Positions 16,763 through 26,838 are shown, counted from the stretch's first letter. The stretch: DNA of 37,760 nucleotides from Bacteroidaceae bacterium (GCA_017560945.1 JAFZDY010000033.1:1-37760); one strand, 5' to 3'. The notes: generated by a model from the letters alone, not told the origin. A program made the numbers and translations.

Positions 16763-17959
16763 ATGGCAACAACAGCTTTTCAAAAAGTATATACGAAAAT
16801 CAGTCAGATTACCAAGGCTACCTGTTCGCTGAAAGCAAAGGGGGTAGGGTATGACGAACTGGCTACCATCAATGGCAAACTTGCTCAGGTGGTAAAGATT
16901 GCAGGTGAAGATGTAACCCTTCAGGTGTTCGAAGGAACAGGCGGTATCCCCACCGATGCTGAAGTGGTGTTCTTGGGAAAATCTCCCTCACTGAAAGTTG
17001 GTGACCAATTGGCCGGACGTTTCTTCAATGCTTATGGTGCTCCTATCGATGGAGGACCCGAGATTGAGGGAAAAGAGGTGGAAATCGGTGGCCCGTCAGT
17101 AAACCCTGTTCGCCGTAAACAACCAAGTGAACTCATAGCCACAGGTATTGCAGGTATCGACTTGAACAATACATTGGTGTCTGGTCAAAAGATTCCTTTC
17201 TTTGCTGACCCTGACCAACCGTTCAACGAAGTGATGGCTATGGTAGCCCTTCGTGCAAAGGTTGACAAGATTATCTTGGGAGGTATGGGTATGACCAACG
17301 ATGACTATTACTTCTTCCGCAATACCTTCTCCAATGCCGGTGCACTTGACCGTATCATCTGCTTTATGAATACGACTGAAGACCCCGCCGTAGAGCGTCT
17401 GTTGATTCCTGATATGGCACTTACTGCAGCTGAATACTTTGCTGTGGAGAAGAATGAGAAGGTACTCGTATTGTTGACTGATATGACCTCTTATGCTGAC
17501 TCATTGGCTATTGTGTCAAATCGTATGGATCAGATTCCTTCAAAGGACTCTATGCCAGGCTCACTCTATTCAGACTTAGCCAAGATCTACGAAAAAGCCG
17601 TGCAATTCCCCGAGGAAGTAGGTGGAGGTTCAATCACCATCATTGCCGTGACTACGTTGTCTGGTGGAGACATCACTCATGCTGTACCTGATAATACTGG
17701 TTACATTACAGAAGGACAACTTTACTTGCGTCGCGATTCAGATGTAGGTAAGGTCATCATTGACCCCTTCCGTTCATTGTCTCGTTTGAAACAATTGGTG
17801 GCAGGAAAGAAAACTCGTAAGGATCATAGTCAGGTAATGAATGCTGCAATTCGTCTTTATTCAGATGCTGCCAATGCAAAGACTAAGATGGAGAACGGTT
17901 TTGACTTGACTGATTACGATAACCGTTGTCTTGAATTTGCCAAGGATTATGCAGGCTAG
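16763..17959 (+). CDS. atpB: V-type ATP synthase/ATPase subunit B, ended early by an in-frame TAG
   Basis: Non-catalytic nucleotide-binding subunit that alternates with A in the V1 hexamer. Residues 1-398 match the family (YTKISQITKATCSLKAKGV, GRFFNAYGAPIDGGPEI, FFADPDQPFNEVMAM, VLLTDMTSYADSLAIVSNRM, GSLYSDLAKIYEKA). The frame is then closed by TAG at 17957-17959, straight after CLEFAKDYAG. Subunit B is normally about 440 aa or more, and the sequence after the TAG continues in the same frame for 43 codons with the expected C-terminal helices. The gene as read is therefore truncated, recently mutated, read through, or wrongly sequenced at one codon. All neighbours are intact. Confidence 0.9.
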   Translation: MATTAFQKVYTKISQITKATCSLKAKGVGYDELATINGKLAQVVKIAGEDVTLQVFEGTGGIPTDAEVVFLGKSPSLKVGDQLAGRFFNAYGAPIDGGPEIEGKEVEIGGPSVNPVRRKQPSELIATGIAGIDLNNTLVSGQKIPFFADPDQPFNEVMAMVALRAKVDKIILGGMGMTNDDYYFFRNTFSNAGALDRIICFMNTTEDPAVERLLIPDMALTAAEYFAVEKNEKVLVLLTDMTSYADSLAIVSNRMDQIPSKDSMPGSLYSDLAKIYEKAVQFPEEVGGGSITIIAVTTLSGGDITHAVPDNTGYITEGQLYLRRDSDVGKVIIDPFRSLSRLKQLVAGKKTRKDHSQVMNAAIRLYSDAANAKTKMENGFDLTDYDNRCLEFAKDYAG

Positions 17960-18091
17960 TTGTTGGCTATTGACGTGAACCTCGATACCGAAGAGATGCT
18001 CGATGTAACATGGACACTCTTCCGTAAGTACTTCAAGATTGAAGAGGTGAACATCAAGAAGGAATTTACGGATATTTACTGGAAAGACTAA
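17960..18091 (+). other. C-terminal coding segment of subunit B beyond the amber codon
   Basis: In frame with subunit B, 43 sense codons run from LLAIDVNLDTEEMLDV through KKEFTDIYWKD to TAA at 18089-18091. This is the usual end of V-ATPase subunit B, and it restores a total length of about 442. There is no indel, no other stop and normal codon choice. The first codon after TAG is TTG, so re-initiation is formally possible, but no Shine-Dalgarno precedes it. Confidence 0.85.
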
Positions 18092-18136
18092 CATATTGAG
18101 AGATATATCGCTCTTAAATTATTAGTTGAATAAAAA

Positions 18137-18742
18137 ATGGCAATAAAGTTTCAATATAACAAAACATCGCTTCAACAGATTGAAAAGCAACTGAAGATGC
18201 GACAACGTACCTTGCCCATTATCAAGAGCAAGGAGACTGCGTTGCGTTTGGAAGTTAAGAAATGCAAGGAGGAGGCCGTGGATTTGGAGAAGAAACTGGA
18301 AAGTCAGATTGGTGGATACGAATCAATGTATGCTCTATGGGGAGAGTTTGACCCTTCGTTGGTGGCTCTCAAGGATGTGGAATTGGATATAAAGAAGATT
18401 GCTGGTGTCCGTGTCCCTGTATTGAAAAACATACGTTTGGAAGTTCGCCCATTTGGTTTGTTCAGTGCTCCGAAATGGTATTTCGATGGAATCAATCTGT
18501 TGCAAGGACTTGCCAAGACTGCTGTCGAGCGCGAATTTGTGCTTGCCAAGTTAGGCTTATTGGAGCATGCCCGCAAGAAGACTACTCAGAAGGTGAATCT
18601 TTTTGAGAAAGTCCAGATTCCGGGTTTCCAAGAGGCCGTACGCAAGATCAAGCGATTTATGGAAGATGAGGAGAACCTCTCTAAATCTTCACAGAAAATC
18701 TTGAAGTCACTTCAGGAGAAGAGAAAGGAGGCTGAGGCATGA
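18137..18742 (+). CDS. atpD: V-type ATP synthase/ATPase subunit D
   Basis: Central rotor shaft that turns inside the A3B3 head. The 201-aa product is two long helices that pair as an antiparallel coiled coil: N-terminal FQYNKTSLQQIEKQLKMRQR and C-terminal VRKIKRFMEDEENLSKSSQK. The less helical middle carries the family's LKNIRLEVRPFGLF-like segment. It lies 45 bp after the restored end of subunit B. Its last four bases overlap the start of subunit I (ATGA), so D and I are translationally coupled. Confidence 0.93.
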   Translation: MAIKFQYNKTSLQQIEKQLKMRQRTLPIIKSKETALRLEVKKCKEEAVDLEKKLESQIGGYESMYALWGEFDPSLVALKDVELDIKKIAGVRVPVLKNIRLEVRPFGLFSAPKWYFDGINLLQGLAKTAVEREFVLAKLGLLEHARKKTTQKVNLFEKVQIPGFQEAVRKIKRFMEDEENLSKSSQKILKSLQEKRKEAEA

Positions 18743-20601
18743 TTCAGAAAATGAAAAAACTGACATTCCTTGTTACTGGTAAGGAATATGATCAGTTCTT
18801 GACTGATATACGTGAGTTGGGCGTTCTTCACATTCAAGAATTGCAGAGCGGCGCTACAAGTCCCGCATTGCAGGAGGGTTTGGCTTTGGCTGAACGATAC
18901 ACTAATGTGTTAAAAGCATTAGATTTCGTAGCTGAAACCTATACCTTTGATGTGAAGATTGAACGTCAACCTGCTGATGCGTCCAAAGCTCTGACTTTGG
19001 TGCAAAATGTGGAAAATAAGTTGGCTGAAGAATATAAACTGAAGCATCAGATTGATAGTGTAGAGAAGTCTATCGAAACCCTGCTCCCTTGGGGAGATTT
19101 TGATTGGGCTTCAGTAGAGCGCCTCTCATCTGTGGGCTATCAGACAAATTTCTATAGCTGTCCTAATAAAATGTTCAAGCCCGAGTGGATTGAGAATTAT
19201 TTTGCACAAATTATTAGTGAAGCAGGTGGAAAATCGTACTTTGTAACTTTCTCAACTGAAACTCCCGATATAGCAGCAGAGAGATTGCAACTTCCTGAGA
19301 AATCTCTTTCTTATTATAATAAGGAGAAAACTGAGTTGGTCGACAAGTTAACAGAGGTGCGTAAATGTCTCTATCAGTTGAATCTTGAGCAACGCGCAAG
19401 TATTTTGGCAGGACAAGTGGAGAATGAAAACAATATCTCTCTCTCCAAAGTACACTTGAATACCGAGTCTGTGGCGGGCGATGCTGTAAAACTGATTGTT
19501 GGATGGACATTGGAAGAGAAGGCCGATGAGGTGGTTTCATATTTGGAAGCCCATCATGTGTACTTCGAAATGGAAGATCCTACATTGGAGGATGATGTGC
19601 CTGTACAGATAAAGAATGACGCTTATAGTTCGTTGTTCGAACCTATATTGCGTATGTACTCTTTGCCTAAGTATCACGATTTGGATCCTACACCTTTCTT
19701 TGCTCCTTTCTTTATGCTCTTCTTTGGATTGTGCATGGGCGATGCAGGTTATGGCCTTATCATCTTATTGGTAAGTTTGATCTTGCGTAAGAAGTTGAGC
19801 GCCGACATGAAGGGATATGGTACGTTGGGTATCATCCTTGGAGCCATGACTATGGTATGTGGTGCATTGACAGGTTCATTCCTCGGTATTGACCTCAATC
19901 AGACAGATTGGGCATTCTTGGCTCCCATTAAACCATACTTTATTAGTGATGCAAACTTCACTTTGTTTGGCTATTCTCCTATGATGGTGATTTCTGTCTT
20001 CATCGGCTTAGTACAAGTCTTGTTGGGTATGGTCATGTCTGGAATAAAGGCAGCAAAGTTGTATGGTTGGAAGTTTGGAATAGGTAAGATGTCCTGGGTA
20101 ACCGCCTTGTTATCTGCAATTGTCTGCTTTGGATTACCAGCATGTGGAGTGACTTTGCCTATTATCATTACATATATGCTATATGTATTGATTGGAATTT
20201 CCGTATTGGGAATATTCTTCTTGAACTCTCCAGATAAGAACCTCTTAATGAACTTTGGTTCTGGATTGTGGGATACGTATGGCATGGCAACAGGATTGTT
20301 GGGTGACCTTCTCAGTTATATCCGCTTGTTTGCTCTTGGTTTGACCGGCGGTGTATTGGGTGGTGTGTTCAATGAATTGGCAATGGATTTGACATCAGAC
20401 ATGTCCTGGGCTGTTCGTTGGTTACCTATGCTTATCATCCTGTTATTGGGCCATGGTATCAACTTTGCTCTTTGTATGATTTCATCATTCGTACACCCTA
20501 TGCGATTGACTTTTGTAGAGTTCTTCAAGAATGCAAGTTTCGAGGGTGGTGGCAAGGAGTACTCACCTTTCCGTATGAAAATTTTCAAGGAAAATAAATA
20601 A
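18739..20601 (+). CDS. atpI: V-type ATP synthase/ATPase subunit I (a-subunit, stator membrane channel)
   Basis: Membrane stator subunit that forms the two ion half-channels next to the K ring. The 620-aa protein has a cytoplasmic N-terminal half with coiled coils (about 1-320). The C-terminal half has about seven to eight membrane helices starting at FFAPFFMLFFGLCMGDAGYG (about 315-335). The essential Arg facing the rotor is R529 in LSYIRLFALGLTGG, equivalent to Arg735 of yeast Vph1. The start ATG overlaps the subunit D stop codon by 4 bp. A 42-bp A-rich gap separates it from subunit K. Confidence 0.95.
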   Translation: MIQKMKKLTFLVTGKEYDQFLTDIRELGVLHIQELQSGATSPALQEGLALAERYTNVLKALDFVAETYTFDVKIERQPADASKALTLVQNVENKLAEEYKLKHQIDSVEKSIETLLPWGDFDWASVERLSSVGYQTNFYSCPNKMFKPEWIENYFAQIISEAGGKSYFVTFSTETPDIAAERLQLPEKSLSYYNKEKTELVDKLTEVRKCLYQLNLEQRASILAGQVENENNISLSKVHLNTESVAGDAVKLIVGWTLEEKADEVVSYLEAHHVYFEMEDPTLEDDVPVQIKNDAYSSLFEPILRMYSLPKYHDLDPTPFFAPFFMLFFGLCMGDAGYGLIILLVSLILRKKLSADMKGYGTLGIILGAMTMVCGALTGSFLGIDLNQTDWAFLAPIKPYFISDANFTLFGYSPMMVISVFIGLVQVLLGMVMSGIKAAKLYGWKFGIGKMSWVTALLSAIVCFGLPACGVTLPIIITYMLYVLIGISVLGIFFLNSPDKNLLMNFGSGLWDTYGMATGLLGDLLSYIRLFALGLTGGVLGGVFNELAMDLTSDMSWAVRWLPMLIILLLGHGINFALCMISSFVHPMRLTFVEFFKNASFEGGGKEYSPFRMKIFKENK

Positions 20602-20619
20602 TAAACAAAACAATAATAA

Positions 20620-21099
<480 letters not shown>

Positions 21100-21140
21100 T
21101 CGTAACAGTTCTGCTGAGAACTGATAAGTCGAATTTACAA

Positions 21141-21193
21141 AAGAAATCACCATCCTTCCGCATTGTCGGTCGGATGGTGATTTCTTTATTTAT
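21141..21193 (+). terminator. Intrinsic terminator of the V-ATPase operon
   Basis: Perfect 15-bp arms (21141-21155 and 21172-21186) contain a further CCG/CGG pair inside the loop and are followed by TTTCTTTATTTATTTT. Confidence 0.9.
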
Positions 21194-21251
21194 TTTACAT
21201 TTTGTTAGCGAGAAATGGATTCATATGACTGATTATCTGGTAAAAAAGTAG

Positions 21252-21259
21252 TATCTTTG
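21252..21259 (+). promoter_or_regulatory. Promoter -7 box of the glycogen synthase gene
   Basis: TATCTTTG is an exact TAnnTTTG box 35 bp before ATG 21295; no TTTG is seen at the expected -33 position. The 15-bp stretch 21251-21265 recurs with one mismatch at 25707-25721, upstream of the HD-domain gene. Confidence 0.55.
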
Positions 21260-21294
21260 CACCGGTTACTAATTTTAGGTATAATTTGAGAGAA

Positions 21295-22962
21295 ATGACG
21301 AATAAAATGCAAACTCCGGATTACATTTTTGAATCCAGTTGGGAGGTCTGCAATAAAGTAGGTGGTATTTACACCGTGTTGTCTACGAGAGCGAAGACAT
21401 TACAAGAAACTTTTAATGACAGAATAATATTTGTAGGACCGGATTTCTGGCAGAACAAAGAAAATCCTCTTTTTATTGAAGACAAGGCATTATATGCTGA
21501 ATGGAAGAAGCAAGCTTCCATCGAAGGATTGCAAGTAAGAACAGGTCGATGGAACATTCCTGGCCAACCGTTGGTTATATTAGTAGATTTCCAACCTTTC
21601 TTTGCGCAAAAGAATCAGATATATGCCGATATGTGGAACGATTTTCAGATTGATTCACTCCATGCTTATGGCGACTATGACGAGGCGTCCATGTTTTCTT
21701 ATGCTTCGGCAAAGGTGGTAGAAAGTTTCTATCGTTTTTGTTTGACTGAGAATACCAATGTGGTTTATCAGGCACACGAGTGGATGACAGGTATGGGTGC
21801 TCTTTATTTGCAAAAGGCTGTTCCCGAGATTGCCACCATCTTTACGACCCATGCTACTTCTATCGGACGTAGTATCGCAGGAAACAACAAGCCTCTTTAT
21901 GATTATCTCTTCGCATACAATGGCGACCAAATGGCTTATGAACTGAATATTCAATCCAAACATTCAGTAGAGAAACAGACGGCTCATTTTGTGGATTGCT
22001 TCACTACGGTGAGCGATATCACAGCTCGTGAATGTGCCGAGTTGCTCGACAAACCTGCTGATGTGGTGTTGATGAACGGATTCGAGAATGATTTTGTGCC
22101 CGTAGGCTCGTCTTATACAGCCAAGCGTAAAAAGGCACGTCAATTGAAACTCCGTCTTGCCAATTGCTTGTTGGGTGAAGAATTCAAGGATGATGAAACA
22201 CTCATCATCGGTACCAGTGGTCGATATGAATTCAAGAACAAGGGTATCAATGTCTTCTTGGAGGCTCTTAACCGATTGAATCGCGACAAGAATCTGAAGA
22301 AGAAAGTGTTGGCTTTTGTGAATGTACCCAGTTGGGTAGGAGACCCTCGTGAAGATCTTTTGGAAAGATTGAATAGTAAAGAAGTATTTACTACTCCGTT
22401 GTCTTGTCCATTGATCACTCACTGGTTGCACAATATGACACATGACCAAGTACTCGATATGTTAAAATATTTGGGTATGGGAAATAATCCCGATGATAAG
22501 GTGAAAGTAATCTTTGTTCCTTGTTATCTGGATGGCTTTGATGGTATTGTCAATAAGCATTATTACGATGTAGTCTTGTGTGAAGATTTGACAGTTTATC
22601 CTTCGTATTATGAGCCTTGGGGATATACTCCGCTTGAAAGTGTGGCGTTCAAAGTTCCCACTATTACTACAGATTTGGCAGGTTTCGGATTGTGGGCAAA
22701 CACTCTAAAGAATAATGGCAAGTATAGCGAATTGGAAGATGGTGTGAAGGTTATCCATCGTTCAGACTACAACTACTCCGAGGTTGCCGATGCCATTCGC
22801 GACACCATTGTAGAGTTTTCAGGAAAGAGCGATGCAGAGGTTAAGAAGATACGCAAGAATGCTGCTTCAGTAGCCGAGAAGGCATTGTGGAAACACTTTA
22901 TACAATATTATTACGAAGCATACGACATTGCCCTTCGAAAGGCTCAAAAGCGTAATGCCTAA
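21295..22962 (+). CDS. Glycogen synthase, eukaryotic type (GT3)
   Basis: Elongates alpha-1,4-glucan chains. Unlike the bacterial GlgA (GT5), the 555-aa protein resembles fungal/animal glycogen synthase. The N-terminus YIFESSWEVCNKVGGIYTVL holds the donor-binding KVGGIYTV loop. The C-terminal half has YPSYYEPWGYTPLES, with the EX7E pair E440 and E448, followed by TITTDLAGFG. GT3 enzymes commonly prefer UDP-glucose; GT5 enzymes commonly use ADP-glucose. The start is placed at ATG 21295; a TTG at 21286 and an ATG at 21307 are also in frame. The phosphorylase follows 80 bp later, so one transcript is likely. Confidence 0.92.
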   Translation: MTNKMQTPDYIFESSWEVCNKVGGIYTVLSTRAKTLQETFNDRIIFVGPDFWQNKENPLFIEDKALYAEWKKQASIEGLQVRTGRWNIPGQPLVILVDFQPFFAQKNQIYADMWNDFQIDSLHAYGDYDEASMFSYASAKVVESFYRFCLTENTNVVYQAHEWMTGMGALYLQKAVPEIATIFTTHATSIGRSIAGNNKPLYDYLFAYNGDQMAYELNIQSKHSVEKQTAHFVDCFTTVSDITARECAELLDKPADVVLMNGFENDFVPVGSSYTAKRKKARQLKLRLANCLLGEEFKDDETLIIGTSGRYEFKNKGINVFLEALNRLNRDKNLKKKVLAFVNVPSWVGDPREDLLERLNSKEVFTTPLSCPLITHWLHNMTHDQVLDMLKYLGMGNNPDDKVKVIFVPCYLDGFDGIVNKHYYDVVLCEDLTVYPSYYEPWGYTPLESVAFKVPTITTDLAGFGLWANTLKNNGKYSELEDGVKVIHRSDYNYSEVADAIRDTIVEFSGKSDAEVKKIRKNAASVAEKALWKHFIQYYYEAYDIALRKAQKRNA

Positions 22963-23042
22963 TCAGCGTAGTAATATATAAATAGGTATTTAGAGAGAAA
23001 ATTAATAGAAACAGAATCGTTATTTATAAATTAAGTACAGAA

Positions 23043-25607
23043 ATGAAATTAAAAGCAAGTAACGCGAATACTCCTAATTGGAAGGAGATTACCGTTAAGG
23101 CGAGCATTCCTGCTGAATTGAAGAAGTTGGAAGAGTTGGCTCGCAACATGTGGTGGGCTTGGAATCACGAGGCAACAGATTTGTTCGGTGATTTGGATCC
23201 CGCTCTTTGGAAAGAAGTAGCTCAGAATCCTGTTCTCCTGTTGGAGCGCATGAGCTATGAAAAATTGGCTGAATTGGCAGCAGACAAGACTATTCTTAGT
23301 CGTATTGACGCAGTATATGCACAATTCCGTGCTTATATGGACGTACAGCCCGATGCAAACCGTCCTTCAGTAGCATACTTCTGCATGGAGTATGGTTTGA
23401 GTCATGTATTGAAAATCTATTCTGGCGGTCTTGGAATTCTTGCCGGTGACTATTTGAAGGAGGCTTCTGATAGCAACGTTGATATGTGTGCTGTTGGTTT
23501 TCTCTATCGTTTTGGATACTTCACTCAGTCACTTTCAATGGATGGCCAGCAAGTTGCAAACTATGAGGCTCAGAACTTCGGTTCATTGCCCATCGAACGC
23601 ACCTTGGATGCCAATGGCAACCCCGTAGTTGTGGAGGTTCCCTATATGGACTATAAGGTTCATGCTTATGTATGGACAGTAAATGTAGGTCGTATCAAGC
23701 TCTATTTGCTCGATACTGACAACGAGTTGAACAGCGAGTTCGACAAGAGTATCACTCACGCCCTCTATGGTGGTGATTGGGAAAACCGCTTGAAGCAGGA
23801 GATTCTTCTTGGTATCGGTGGTATTCTCACTCTCCAGAAGTTGGGTATCAAGAAAGATATCTACCACTGCAACGAGGGTCACGCAGCCCTCTGCAACGTA
23901 CAGCGTTTGTGCGATTACGTGAAGAGTGGCCTCACCTTCAACCAGGCTATGGAGTTGGTTCGTGCCTCTTCACTCTACACTGTACATACTCCCGTTCCCG
24001 CTGGTCACGACTATTTCGACGAAGGTCTCTTCGGCAAGTACATGAGCGGTTATCCTCAGATGATGGGTATTTCTTGGGACGAGTTCATGGATATGGGTCG
24101 TATCAACCCGGGTGACAAGGGCGAGCGTTTCTGCATGTCAACTTTCGCTTGCAACACTTGCCAGGAAGTAAATGGTGTAAGCTGGTTGCACGGAGAGGTA
24201 TCTAAGAGCATGTTCTCAGGCATCTGGAAGGGATATTTCCCCGAAGAGTCACACGTAGGATATGTAACCAATGGTGTACACTTCCCCACATGGAGTGCTA
24301 CAGAGTGGAAGAACCTCTACAACAAGCACTTCGACAAGGCTTTCATGGGTGACCAGAGCAATCAGAAGATTTGGGAGAAGATTTACGAAGTGAGTGATGA
24401 AGAGATCTGGAACACCCGTTTGGCTCTCAAGAACAAGCTCATCGACTACATCCGTAAGAGCTTCCGCGAGGATTGGTTGAAGAACCAGGGCGATCCCAGC
24501 CGTATCGTGTCATTGATGGAGAAGATCAACCCCAACGCATTGTTGATTGGTTTCGCTCGTCGTTTTGCTACATACAAGCGTGCACACCTGTTGTTCACCG
24601 ACCTCGACCGTTTGGCTAAGATTGTGAACAATCCTAACTATCCTGTTCAGTTCCTCTTCGCCGGTAAGGCACATCCCCACGATGGTGGTGGTCAGGGACT
24701 CATCAAGAAGATTTACGAGATTTCACGTCGTCCCGAGTTCCTCGGTAAGATTATCTTCCTCGAGAACTACGACATGAAGTTGGCTCGTCGTCTTGTGTCA
24801 GGTGTAGACATTTGGATGAACACTCCGACTCGTCCCCTCGAAGCATCAGGTACTTCTGGTGAAAAGGCATTGATGAATGGTGTTGTAAACCTCTCTGTAC
24901 TCGATGGATGGTGGCTCGAGGGTTACCGCGAAGGTGCTGGTTGGGCATTGACTGAGAAGCGTACTTACCAGAACCAAGAGCATCAGGACCAGCTCGATGC
25001 TGCTACTATTTACAGCTTGCTCGAGAACGAAATCCTTCCTCTCTACTACGCTCGCAACTCTAAGGGCTATAGCGAAGGTTGGGTACGTACCATCAAGAAC
25101 TCTATCTCTCAGGTAGCTCCTCACTACACCATGAAGCGTCAGTTGGACGACTACTATAGCAAGTTCTATTGCAAGGAAGCTGCCCGCTTTGCTGAGATTT
25201 CTGCCAACGACAACGAAAAGGCTAAGGAAATCGCTGCATGGAAGGAGCAAGTAGCTGCCGTATGGGATCAGATTGAGGTGGTTTCTTCAACTAAGGACGA
25301 AGCACTTCTCGCTGGTTCTACCGAGACAGGCAAGGAGTACACCATTACCCACGTTGTGGATGAGAAGGGCTTGGATGATGCTATCGGTATCGAACTCGTT
25401 TCTATCTATAAGGACAAGGAGGGTAAGGATCACGTATACAGCGTTGAACCTATGGATGTTGTTAAGCGCGAGGGTAACCTCTTCACCTTCCAGTGCAAGC
25501 ACCACTTGGATCACGGTGGTTCATACCGTGTGGCATATCGTATGTTCCCCAAGAACGTCAACTTGCCTCACCGTCAGGACTTCTGCTACGTTCGTTGGTT
25601 CGTGTAA
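23043..25607 (+). CDS. glgP: Alpha-glucan (glycogen) phosphorylase, short GT35 subfamily
   Basis: PLP-dependent enzyme that releases glucose 1-phosphate from alpha-glucan ends. The 854-aa protein belongs to the subfamily with an N-terminal DUF3417-like domain ([20 protein letters not shown]). The catalytic core has [34 protein letters not shown] and [20 protein letters not shown], where K608 is the probable PLP lysine. The usual motif in this subfamily is GTSGMKA; the Met is Glu here. A C-terminal beta-rich extension (about 750-854) follows. It lies 80 bp after glycogen synthase and ends at a strong terminator, which gives a synthesis/breakdown pair in one unit. Codon bias in the second half suggests high expression. 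Confidence 0.93.
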   Translation: MKLKASNANTPNWKEITVKASIPAELKKLEELARNMWWAWNHEATDLFGDLDPALWKEVAQNPVLLLERMSYEKLAELAADKTILSRIDAVYAQFRAYMDVQPDANRPSVAYFCMEYGLSHVLKIYSGGLGILAGDYLKEASDSNVDMCAVGFLYRFGYFTQSLSMDGQQVANYEAQNFGSLPIERTLDANGNPVVVEVPYMDYKVHAYVWTVNVGRIKLYLLDTDNELNSEFDKSITHALYGGDWENRLKQEILLGIGGILTLQKLGIKKDIYHCNEGHAALCNVQRLCDYVKSGLTFNQAMELVRASSLYTVHTPVPAGHDYFDEGLFGKYMSGYPQMMGISWDEFMDMGRINPGDKGERFCMSTFACNTCQEVNGVSWLHGEVSKSMFSGIWKGYFPEESHVGYVTNGVHFPTWSATEWKNLYNKHFDKAFMGDQSNQKIWEKIYEVSDEEIWNTRLALKNKLIDYIRKSFREDWLKNQGDPSRIVSLMEKINPNALLIGFARRFATYKRAHLLFTDLDRLAKIVNNPNYPVQFLFAGKAHPHDGGGQGLIKKIYEISRRPEFLGKIIFLENYDMKLARRLVSGVDIWMNTPTRPLEASGTSGEKALMNGVVNLSVLDGWWLEGYREGAGWALTEKRTYQNQEHQDQLDAATIYSLLENEILPLYYARNSKGYSEGWVRTIKNSISQVAPHYTMKRQLDDYYSKFYCKEAARFAEISANDNEKAKEIAAWKEQVAAVWDQIEVVSSTKDEALLAGSTETGKEYTITHVVDEKGLDDAIGIELVSIYKDKEGKDHVYSVEPMDVVKREGNLFTFQCKHHLDHGGSYRVAYRMFPKNVNLPHRQDFCYVRWFV

Positions 25608-25637
25608 TTCGAATGTAAATTGCAATTACAATAGAAG

Positions 25638-25672
25638 GGGATGCACCGAGTTTGCGGTGCGTCCCTTTTTTC
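25638..25672 (+). terminator. Intrinsic terminator after glgP
   Basis: An 11-bp stem (GGGATGCACCG with CGGTGCGTCCC, one G-U pair) with a 6-nt loop is followed by TTTTTTC, 30 bp past the stop. Confidence 0.9.
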
Positions 25673-25682
25673 TTCCCCGTTC

Positions 25683-25715
25683 TTGGAAAAAATAGAAAAG
25701 TTATTCGTATCTTCG
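25683..25715 (+). promoter_or_regulatory. Probable promoter of the HD-domain gene
   Basis: TTGG (25683-25686) and TATCTTCG (25708-25715, one mismatch to TAnnTTTG) are 21 bp apart. The leader to ATG 25935 would be about 210 nt and includes the heptad repeats. Confidence 0.4.
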
Positions 25716-25856
25716 CACCGGAATAACAATAAGTGATGGGCCATGAGCAGTAAGCGAAAAATTGTTTTGAAGTTCTGAAGTGCTTTGAACGATGAACGTT
25801 GAACAGTGATTGTTAATCTTAAACGTTAATCTATATTCTCGTCACTCCTCACTTCT

Positions 25857-25926
25857 TTGAACTTTGACCCTTGAACTTTGATCCTTGAACTTTGATCCTT
25901 GAACTTTGAACTTTGAATATTGAATC
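25857..25926 (+). repeat. Ten tandem 7-bp repeats (TTGANNN)
   Basis: Ten consecutive heptamers all begin TTGA; the last three bases alternate mainly between ACT and TCC. The array ends 8 bp before the start codon of the HD-domain gene. A degenerate earlier run of heptads (TTGAACG, ATGAACG, TTGAACA) is at 25785-25805, not in the same phase. Confidence 0.9.
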
Positions 25927-25934
25927 TTAAAATT

Positions 25935-26549
25935 ATGACTAAAGACGTAATAGCAGCAAACAAAGACAAGTTTATAGAACTTTTGCAATCTACAGGACGT
26001 AAGGGTATCAACGAAGCCATCAGTGTGTTGGAAGAACTTGGCTTCTTCTCCGCACCCGCATCCACCCGTTTCCATCTTGCCTACGAAGGCGGCTTGTTGG
26101 AGCACTCCTTGGGTGTATGTCGCATTGCTCTGATGGTGCGTAAGCAAGTGCTGTTGGTTCGCCCCGAGTTAGAACCACAAATACCTGTGGAGAGTGTCAT
26201 CCTCACCACCTTGTTGCACGATGTCTGCAAGGCCGAAGTCTATAAGCGGACGATCAAGCATCGCAAGAACGAGCGTGGATTTTGGGAAGATTACGAAGGT
26301 TACGATGTCGATTATTCCGATTTCCCCGTAGGTCATGGCGAGAAGTCCGTCATTGTTCTCCTTCAGTCGGGTCTTGAACTTACTAAGGAAGAGATACTTG
26401 CCATCCGTTGGCACATGTCCGCATGGGACCTTCCTTTCCAGAGCTACGAGTTGATGGGTTCTCTTAATGCCGCCCGTGAGAAGACTCCCTTGCTTGGCAT
26501 CCTCCAAGCAGCTGACGGCCTCTCAGCCAATGTGTTGGAGACCAAATAA
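25935..26549 (+). CDS. HD-domain phosphohydrolase
   Basis: 204-aa protein with a metal-binding HD domain. H57 (GLLEHSLGV), H95-D96 (LLHDVCK), H134 (VGHGEKS), H160 (RWHM) and D194 (AADGLS) form a plausible two-metal set, as in HD-type nucleotidases and the C-terminal domain of 3'-5' exonuclease YhaM. The substrate is unknown, and a nucleotide or a short nucleic acid is the usual case. ATG 25935 is preferred over an in-frame TTG at 25920, which lies within the heptad array. It may be an ordinary housekeeping gene at the edge of the accessory region. Confidence 0.82.
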   Translation: MTKDVIAANKDKFIELLQSTGRKGINEAISVLEELGFFSAPASTRFHLAYEGGLLEHSLGVCRIALMVRKQVLLVRPELEPQIPVESVILTTLLHDVCKAEVYKRTIKHRKNERGFWEDYEGYDVDYSDFPVGHGEKSVIVLLQSGLELTKEEILAIRWHMSAWDLPFQSYELMGSLNAAREKTPLLGILQAADGLSANVLETK

Positions 26550-26606
26550 TGAAAGTCTTAAATATTGCTTGCTTATATTCTTAAGGTGTAATTGCTATAT
26601 AAGCAA

Positions 26607-26700
26607 AAAGTAATATATACTTCATTGGCAAAGTAAGTAGTACTCCTATAGCAAAGTAATATATACTTCTATGACCGATGAAGTATATATTACTTTTTTT
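26607..26700 (+). terminator. 17-bp repeat set forming a perfect hairpin with T-run
   Basis: The 17-mer AAAGTAATATATACTTC occurs directly at 26607-26623 and 26653-26669 and inverted at 26680-26696. The second and third copies form a perfect 17-bp stem with a 10-nt loop followed by T7, so it can terminate plus-strand transcription from the HD gene. The extra upstream copy could form a competing, much larger hairpin. Confidence 0.75.
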
Positions 26701-26838
26701 GAATGCTTCAACTTGTTGGAAGATTACTAATCTTTCGGCCTGAAGAATGCAATCTTTCAATGTTAATTGAATAATGTGAGTGTACTCCTCAAACCTTTCT
26801 TGTTTTTTTTGAAAAATCTTAACTGTGATGAAACAACT

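Noticed and set aside
16763-18091. General TAG reassignment in this genome
   Set aside because: Only one internal TAG was seen in the intact core genes, and the AbiEii-like gene ends in TAG, so a single local event is more likely.
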